Positions 37,498-43,322 of a DNA stretch of 43,322 bases are shown piece by piece. A model generated the notes under the pieces. That model did not search any database and had not been told where the DNA came from. It worked only from the letters and a program-made list of their open reading frames with translations. The position numbers and the translations under genes are program-made. The stretch covers positions 1 to 43,322 of the forward strand of contig CAINGB010000005.1 in assembly GCA_903848275.1 (NCBI GenBank). Direction: 5' to 3'. Source of the DNA: Candidatus Uhrbacteria bacterium. Its GTDB lineage: Bacteria > Patescibacteriota > Patescibacteriia > UBA9934. How positions within the stretch are numbered: the first letter of the stretch is position 1; each line of letters starts with the position of its first letter.

Positions 37498-37848
37498 TTA
37501 CAACTCCGTATACTTCACCGCACTCCCCATACTCTTCTCCACCGGATACTTCTCCCCATTCTTCGCCAGTTTGCGCTCGAAGGCGTCACTCAGGTCAATC
37601 CCCAAGTCATGCGTCATGAGGAGTACCCAGTAGAACACGTCCGCTAGTTCGTCCGCCACGTCGGATTTGTGCTCCGCAAGGTACTTGGTCAAAGCGTCGC
37701 CATTCCGCCATTGGAAGTGCTCTAGGACCTCTGTGGCCTCCAGTTGGAGCGAAATAGCGCAGTCCTTGGGATTATGGAATTGCCGCCAATTCCGGGCGTC
37801 GCGAAAGGAGGTGACGAGGGCGGTCAGTTCAGAGATAGATTTAGGCAT
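37498..37848 (-). CDS. MazG-like nucleotide pyrophosphohydrolase
   Basis: FRDARNWRQFHNPKDCAISLQLEATEVLEHFQW...DVADELADVFYWVLLMTHDLGIDLSDAFERKLAKNGEKYP. Confidence 0.93.
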   Translation of the reverse strand: MPKSISELTALVTSFRDARNWRQFHNPKDCAISLQLEATEVLEHFQWRNGDALTKYLAEHKSDVADELADVFYWVLLMTHDLGIDLSDAFERKLAKNGEKYPVEKSMGSAVKYTEL

Positions 37849-37852
37849 ACTA

Positions 37853-38890
37853 TTATGGATTTTTCGAGTTTATTCTTAATGCTAAATCAAAATCAGAAAC
37901 GAAAAGTCTATCCTGCGTTTGCCGATACTTCTCAAACTCAGTCAATGCCAGAGCCTCGGCCACCTCGTGCGTCACTTGACCAGCGTTAGCTAGGATCTCT
38001 CGTTCATTAAATTTCAAGAAGGCGTCTAGCTTTACCACCCAGTCGTCCATTCGCATAAGTATTCCGCGCTCAGCCTGAGCTTCTGCGTAGTCCAAATACA
38101 TGGTCACGATTCTATTCAGGTGATCAAGTTCCTTTTCTTGTAAATAATTCTTAGCAATCACTACGTCATGTTCGCGTATTTCTCCTAAAGGTGAGTTCTT
38201 CCAAACAGTTAAACCAAGATTGGGTTTGGCGCTGTCAACCCTATCAACAATGATCTCCGCCGCCGTTTTACCAGTAATCGCAAAATGCAGTTTATTTTGC
38301 ACGGTAGCGAAGAAGCTCTTGGTAATTTCGCTATCTGGTTTATAGTCGGCGCTACACTGGGCGTAGATATCGGTCACTTTCTGATACATGCGCCGTTCGC
38401 TGGAACGAATGTTACGAATACGCGCCAATTGCTCCTCAAAGTAGTCTTTGCCGAAAATGCTGTTAGGGTTCTTCAAACGCTCGTCATCCATGGTAAAACC
38501 CTTAATAATGTATTCACGCAAACGCTCCGTGGCCCACATGCGAAATTGTGTTGCTTGGGCTGAATTTACTCGGTAACCGACGGAAATGATAGCATCTAAA
38601 TTATAGTACTCAATCTTTCGGGTTATCTCTCGCTGCCCTTCCGTTTGAACTTGTGCAATTTTTGCACAAGTTGCCTCTAACAAAAGTTCACCCTCTTTGT
38701 ATATATTTTGTAAATGCTTAGTCACTACGCTTCGTTCAACACCAAAAAGTTCTGCTATTTTAGCTTGTGTGAGCCAAATAGTTTCATCACGCAAAAAAAT
38801 CTCTAATTTTACCTGGCCATTTGGCGTTGTATATAACAAAAACTCAGTAAAGCTATTGTTTGGTACTATTTTTTTTGTTTTTTTAGCCAT
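37853..38890 (-). CDS. rhuM: RhuM-family protein
   Basis: EIFLRDETIWLTQAKIAELFGVERSVVTKHLQNIYKEGEL...YYNLDAIISVGYRVNSAQATQFRMWATERLREYIIKGFTMDDERLKNP. Confidence 0.92.
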   Translation of the reverse strand: MAKKTKKIVPNNSFTEFLLYTTPNGQVKLEIFLRDETIWLTQAKIAELFGVERSVVTKHLQNIYKEGELLLEATCAKIAQVQTEGQREITRKIEYYNLDAIISVGYRVNSAQATQFRMWATERLREYIIKGFTMDDERLKNPNSIFGKDYFEEQLARIRNIRSSERRMYQKVTDIYAQCSADYKPDSEITKSFFATVQNKLHFAITGKTAAEIIVDRVDSAKPNLGLTVWKNSPLGEIREHDVVIAKNYLQEKELDHLNRIVTMYLDYAEAQAERGILMRMDDWVVKLDAFLKFNEREILANAGQVTHEVAEALALTEFEKYRQTQDRLFVSDFDLALRINSKNP

Positions 38891-38901
38891 ATATGTAGCT
38901 A

Positions 38902-39729
38902 CTAACCTCGACCTATTTTCTTGCCACTACTTTTCAACGTCTTTTCAACCTTCTTTAAATCCTCCTCGGCTGGCAGATTCTCTGGTTGAATCCCACTTTT
39001 TAGCAGAACCTCACGCACGTTCTGATTATTCTTGATATGCTCAGCGGCAATCGGCTGCTCACCATACAATGCACGTTCTTTCTTCACATTAAAACTAGTA
39101 ATCTCATTCGCCAAATCTTTAGCCTTAATCGTTACCGCCGGCAAGAAGTCAGCCAACGGGCGCTTGGCTGCAATCCCGAGCTTGGCTTTCATCTCCTGAG
39201 TACTATGGCCACCAAACAAAACAGTATCGCCTTTACTCTTAATCCTCGCTAAGCCCATATTGTCGACCCCACGCTCAAACAACACTCCAGATAACTCCCT
39301 ATCTGATTCCGTCAGCTTCTTGCGGGCCTGTAATCGCTCCAGATCCGCCAAACGCTTCACAACCACCTCTTGATTCCTAGTCTGGACTGCGAAGTAAGTT
39401 TGGGCAAAAGCAATTTCGTCTTTCCGTGGGTCGCCATTCTGGGCAATGAGATAACAAGCGTAACGCGTTAGCATAATATCTGCTATTTCTCGATTGCCTC
39501 CCTTCGGTACTGCTATCGATTTGTTGACGTCAACAAAATGATCGTTTATTGGTTGTTTTACATTTTCACAAGCAATTTTTGCCTTGTCCACAATTTTCTC
39601 GAAGTTCCTCCATTCATCATAACCCAACAGAATCTGCAGTTCCCGAGCATACCAAAACTCCACACCGTTATCCTCATGAACACATTCTTCAAAATTCTTG
39701 TGTAAAGTGGTGATAATTTGTGGGTCCAT
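38902..39729 (-). CDS. dinD: DNA damage-inducible protein D (DinD)-like
   Basis: [34 protein letters not shown]...[33 protein letters not shown]...[24 protein letters not shown]. Confidence 0.92.
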   Translation of the reverse strand: MDPQIITTLHKNFEECVHEDNGVEFWYARELQILLGYDEWRNFEKIVDKAKIACENVKQPINDHFVDVNKSIAVPKGGNREIADIMLTRYACYLIAQNGDPRKDEIAFAQTYFAVQTRNQEVVVKRLADLERLQARKKLTESDRELSGVLFERGVDNMGLARIKSKGDTVLFGGHSTQEMKAKLGIAAKRPLADFLPAVTIKAKDLANEITSFNVKKERALYGEQPIAAEHIKNNQNVREVLLKSGIQPENLPAEEDLKKVEKTLKSSGKKIGRG

Positions 39730-39826
39730 AGGATTTTCATTTTATTACAAGGCATCTTATCACATTCTTTTGGCTATTGGACAAAGCTATAATCTAAGCT
39801 ATTCTGTAACCACTAATCTCTATTAT

Positions 39827-40450
39827 ATGAAACCCGAAGCACAGTACCAAGCACTTATAGAGCAAGTTTATACAGCTGACCCACAGGCACTCATTGAACT
39901 TGCCAACCGCATGAATGAGGAAGAAAACGAAGAGGTCGTAGACTTTTTAATCGATGCTTTTGACACCGCCTGTTTATTATACGCCATGGGCGGAACATCT
40001 TCTCCAAGCACCGAGCACGATGACTGGCAACACTTTAAGCTTATAGTAAAATACTACGACCAATACAACGATCATCAGGAAACACTCATTCATAATGAGG
40101 CAGAGTTGATTCAGACAAAATTTGAAATAGGTGTCCTTAAGAACCTGCAACAAAAAAATAATGTTGGTATTGATGCCGACTACATAGCACACTCATTAGA
40201 ACTATTTAATCGCAGAATTGAAATAATAGAGAATAGTAATAGCGAGGAACAGCAACAGTTGAAATTTTGTGAAATTTGGCTCGATGAAGCAAAAAAACAA
40301 CTAGTACATCCAAGATTTTCTTCATTACCAAAAGCGTTGATGGAAGATTTAATCGAGGCTGTGAGTTTTCGCTTATCTGAAAAGGAACATTGCGATGACT
40401 GTCCAACGTGCGTAGGAGATGCTGATGAATTAGATGATTCTGAGGGGTAA
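39827..40450 (+). CDS. hypothetical acidic protein
   Basis: 208-codon ORF from ATG 39827 with TATAAT at 39788-39793; ends CDDCPTCVGDADELDDSEG. Confidence 0.65.
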   Translation: MKPEAQYQALIEQVYTADPQALIELANRMNEEENEEVVDFLIDAFDTACLLYAMGGTSSPSTEHDDWQHFKLIVKYYDQYNDHQETLIHNEAELIQTKFEIGVLKNLQQKNNVGIDADYIAHSLELFNRRIEIIENSNSEEQQQLKFCEIWLDEAKKQLVHPRFSSLPKALMEDLIEAVSFRLSEKEHCDDCPTCVGDADELDDSEG

Positions 40451-40458
40451 ACTGACTA

Positions 40459-40553
40459 ATAAACGTGAAAAACATCAAATTTTCATAATAATTCACGTTT
40501 ATCTTGACTATAAACGTGAATTATGGTAAAATAACGTTATAATTCACGTTAAT
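40459..40553. promoter_or_regulatory. promoter with four ATAAACGTGAA-type operator sites upstream of fic
   Basis: Sites 40459-40469 (+), 40488-40502 (-), 40510-40524 (+), 40539-40550 (-); TTGACT 40504-40509, 17-nt spacer, TAAAAT 40527-40532. Confidence 0.8.
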
Positions 40554-40600
40554 TATTTGCTATAGCTAGGCTCAAGTCGTATCTAAAAGAGATTGATAAT

Positions 40601-41434
40601 TTGCGTAAACGCTATTTTTTAGCTTTACCAGGCAAAGAATCGCTCATGAAATTAATTAGTGAAGCTGAGGTTTCGGAACAAGTTTATAACTCAAATGCTA
40701 TTGAGAATAGCACGTTAACCTTGGAAGAGACCGAGAAGATTTTGCTTAAACTTGACCTCGATCGCTATATCAGCGAACGAGAATTATTCGAAGCCAAGAA
40801 TCTGGCACAAGTAACCAGCTACATGGAAGTTCGGGCCCACGAACAGCCACTCAATGAGGACGTGGTGCTCCTGCTCCACAAAATGCTGCTAACGAATATC
40901 CGGACAGATATCGCTGGACGTTTCCGAGGGCCTGACGAGTGGGTTCGTGTTGGTAGTTACATCGCTGCCAATCCAGCCAATATTTACGAGCTTCTGGCTA
41001 ACATGTTTACAGAATATGCCGCTAATCCGCAGCTGCACATCGTTAAACGTCTAGCTAAGTTTCATTTAACCTTTGAACACATCCACCCCTTCATCGACGG
41101 CAATGGCCGCATGGGCCGCACTATGAATAACTACCTTTTACTACGTGACGGTTATGTGCCGCTCACTATTCTTTTCGCTACCCGCGAGTTGTATTACCAG
41201 GCTTTCAAGGAGTTTGATGCGACAGGTTCAACGTCGACTATGGAAGATATCATCGGTTTAGCCCTACGAGAAAGTTACCACAAGCGCTTGGCATATCTTG
41301 AAGGTAAAAAGATTATTACCCTCAATGAATATGGGAAGATAAACGATATCACGCTTTCTGCCCTACTCAATAAAGCCACACGTCAAACTATTGAAGCTTT
41401 TCGCGAGAAAGGGACGTGGAAGATTGGAGTTTAA
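40601..41434 (+). CDS. Fic-family protein (putative AMPylase) with N-terminal inhibitory motif
   Basis: HPFIDGNGRMGR (Fic motif); YNSNAIENS (S/TxxxE[G/N] inhibitory motif); C-terminal SALLNKATRQTIEAFREKGTWKIGV HTH-like. True start may be upstream of the TTG. Confidence 0.93.
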   Translation: MRKRYFLALPGKESLMKLISEAEVSEQVYNSNAIENSTLTLEETEKILLKLDLDRYISERELFEAKNLAQVTSYMEVRAHEQPLNEDVVLLLHKMLLTNIRTDIAGRFRGPDEWVRVGSYIAANPANIYELLANMFTEYAANPQLHIVKRLAKFHLTFEHIHPFIDGNGRMGRTMNNYLLLRDGYVPLTILFATRELYYQAFKEFDATGSTSTMEDIIGLALRESYHKRLAYLEGKKIITLNEYGKINDITLSALLNKATRQTIEAFREKGTWKIGV

Positions 41435-42986
41435 ACGGCAACCTCACCATCTCCTTCTCCCCATCTTTTACAAGCTGAGTCAGCAACCCCTCCCAGTCAA
41501 AAAACGGCAAGACAAACAACATGTACCCCAAGCCGATCGGGTGGTTCAAATACGGCGAGAAGACGTGGGTGACAAAGAGAGCGACCACACCAGCGTACAG
41601 GCCGATGGTCAGCCAACGGTGACCGTGATTGTGGTAGGTGAAGTAGAAGGCGCGGCTGACGACGACGAGGTACCAAACGAAGGCGATGAGGCCGAGCAAG
41701 CCCATCTTGAGCCAAATGTCTTGATAGCCCCATTCAAAACGATAAGTGGTGTATTCGCCAGTTGGGTTGGTGGCCCGAATCCGTGGGTCGTCAGTAATGA
41801 AGGTGACGTTGTGACCAAAGCCCCGGCCCAACATCGGACTCGCCACAATCTCCTGGTACATCGGGTAAAGCAAATTCCAACGGCTGCTAATAGCCAGGCC
41901 ACGATCGTCCGCTTGCGACGATTTATAGAAAGCCGCATCTTTTAAATTTGGATGCTTGGGAATCGGGCTAACAATTACCGCCCAGAATAGCACTACACCA
42001 ACAGCCATCACCACACCAACTCGACCAGCATTCAAAACATATTTACCAACAGTTTTCGGTGCATCAAGTAAGGCGAACAACGCGACAATGGCAGCTCCAG
42101 CCACCGCCCCAAGCACAAAGCTCCTGCTCAAACTCGCCACAAACGTGGCCGTGCAAAGAATCAGCGTCGCCTTAGCTGCGAGCGGCATCCTCTCACTCTT
42201 CCACACCGTAAACTTCGCCGCCACCAGCGCAAAAATCATGACCATCGGGAAGAAATGCGCCGGCTCGAAAACGCGGAAGTACCAGGGGCTGGCACTCGAC
42301 AAAAAGTGACCGACAAACCAGTTCGGTCCAGTGAGTAACGTCACCTCGGCAATCCGGGCGTCACGCACAAACTCGTAAACTCCCCGCAGTAATCCCCCCG
42401 GCAAATGCGTGAAGAGGAAAACAATCAACAACGTATTCACGCAAATGAAAACAGTACTGGCAAAAAATACCTGCAACAATTCCCGCTTCTTATTGCTATC
42501 CCAAACGATCGACAACAGCGGCAATAAATAGGCGATCGTCACATAACTATTCGCATCATCGAACGCTTGACCAACGTTGTTCTGCGCGAAGCCAATCACG
42601 GTACCAACCACCACCGCCACGAGTAACAGCAACCACGGCGTATCACGCAACACCATGAACTTGGGCCACGTCTTAGTCTTAATCGACGTCGCGAGCCAAG
42701 CCAACATCACCGCCGCAAAAATCACCATCCTGATGCTCAAACTAAATCCGCCAACACTAGCGTCAATCAAGTGACCATGTCCGCCCACCATAATCTCCGC
42801 AAAAGCAATTAGCAACCCATTAACTGGATTCTTATACGCCATGACGGCCGTCACCACAAAAATGACGCCGAGCACAATCAACGACGGAATTTGTTGATGC
42901 TGAATAGGAATCGCCACCAGCGTCGTAAGCGTCAATGCCGCCAACACTACCCCTGCTGTCTTGCCGATGAATTGCTTGCTAAACAT
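41388..42986 (-). CDS. O-antigen ligase/polymerase-like polytopic membrane protein
   Basis: ~12 hydrophobic segments; RWNLLYPMYQEIVASPMLGRGFGHNVTF and late cytoplasmic/periplasmic loop typical of Wzy/WaaL-type proteins. Confidence 0.8.
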   Translation of the reverse strand: MFSKQFIGKTAGVVLAALTLTTLVAIPIQHQQIPSLIVLGVIFVVTAVMAYKNPVNGLLIAFAEIMVGGHGHLIDASVGGFSLSIRMVIFAAVMLAWLATSIKTKTWPKFMVLRDTPWLLLLVAVVVGTVIGFAQNNVGQAFDDANSYVTIAYLLPLLSIVWDSNKKRELLQVFFASTVFICVNTLLIVFLFTHLPGGLLRGVYEFVRDARIAEVTLLTGPNWFVGHFLSSASPWYFRVFEPAHFFPMVMIFALVAAKFTVWKSERMPLAAKATLILCTATFVASLSRSFVLGAVAGAAIVALFALLDAPKTVGKYVLNAGRVGVVMAVGVVLFWAVIVSPIPKHPNLKDAAFYKSSQADDRGLAISSRWNLLYPMYQEIVASPMLGRGFGHNVTFITDDPRIRATNPTGEYTTYRFEWGYQDIWLKMGLLGLIAFVWYLVVVSRAFYFTYHNHGHRWLTIGLYAGVVALFVTHVFSPYLNHPIGLGYMLFVLPFFDWEGLLTQLVKDGEKEMVRLPFKLQSSTSLSREKLQ

Positions 42987-42995
42987 AATCTTTAA

Positions 42996-43322
42996 CTAAC
43001 CTCGCTTAATAACCGCCGCGCCGTAAGCCAACATTATAAACACCGGTGCCAGAATCCACAAAAGCAAAGCCGAGCCAACCCCATGATGCTTGGCAAAATA
43101 TTTACGCATACTCTCCCGCACCCACTTTTGTTTGCGAATCGTGGCCAACTGGTTAAACGTATGGCCCTTGTGGTGCACAATCTCCACGTCGGCATAATGA
43201 CGAATGGTGAAGCCCGCGTCATGTGCCATCTTGCAATAATCCACCTCTTCAAACCAAATGAAATAACGCTCGTCAAACAAACCAATCTTATCGATAACTT
43301 CTTTACGAATCATCATGAACGC
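42996..43322 (-). CDS. family 2 glycosyltransferase (rhamnosyltransferase-like), 5' partial at window edge
   Basis: AFMMIRKEVIDKIGLFDERYFIWFEEVDYCKMAHDAGFTIRHYADVEIVHHKGHT; frame open at right edge. Confidence 0.9.
   Translation of the reverse strand, partial: AFMMIRKEVIDKIGLFDERYFIWFEEVDYCKMAHDAGFTIRHYADVEIVHHKGHTFNQLATIRKQKWVRESMRKYFAKHHGVGSALLLWILAPVFIMLAYGAAVIKRG

Noticed and set aside
41391-41945. 184-aa plus-strand ORF
   Set aside because: Antisense to the O-antigen ligase-like gene; no motif and implausible composition.
1-43322. CRISPR array or cas operon
   Set aside because: No regularly spaced direct repeats seen; the DUF2779 Cas4-like fold alone is not CRISPR evidence.
1-43322. 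tRNA/rRNA genes or alternative genetic code
   Set aside because: No T-loop/acceptor pattern recognised in the gaps by eye, and UGA terminates genes such as lysS and alr, so code 25 recoding is not supported.

Overview
This 43.3-kb window looks like a chromosomal segment of a Candidate Phyla Radiation (Patescibacteria)-type bacterium. That placement is inferred from gene content and family style, not from any search. UGA is used as a stop codon. Roughly 0-30 kb is compact core sequence: UvrD-like helicase/nuclease, mreBCD-PBP2, greA, lysS, serS, alr, ftsQ-like, bcp, M23 peptidase, gltX, WecG-type glycosyltransferase, clpB, ppa, lysozyme-like repeat protein, a PriA homologue, def, fmt and an ABC exporter. 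Roughly 30.2-41.4 kb is a more AT-rich accessory/defence-like island: DUF2779 protein, a frameshifted HEPN-like gene, a Panacea(DUF4065)+RelE-like toxin-antitoxin pair followed by a RhuM N-terminal protein, an IS1595-family insertion next to a broken PIN-like gene, a GT2 enzyme with a LysM-like tail, a dinD-rhuM-mazG-like operon, and a Fic protein behind an unusual promoter/operator array. The right end returns to cell-surface polysaccharide genes. The strongest second-look candidates are: (1) the panA-relE-rhuM' gene string; (2) the dinD-rhuM-mazG operon; (3) a PriA homologue that keeps its zinc cysteines but has lost the helicase motifs and carries an in-frame long palindrome; (4) a ~200-nt folded intergenic element at 28.26-28.46 kb; (5) a CIRCE-like operator wrapped around the -10 box of clpB; (6) four ATAAACGTGAA-type sites around the fic promoter; (7) intergenic heptanucleotide tandem repeats. 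No tRNA, rRNA or CRISPR array was recognised.
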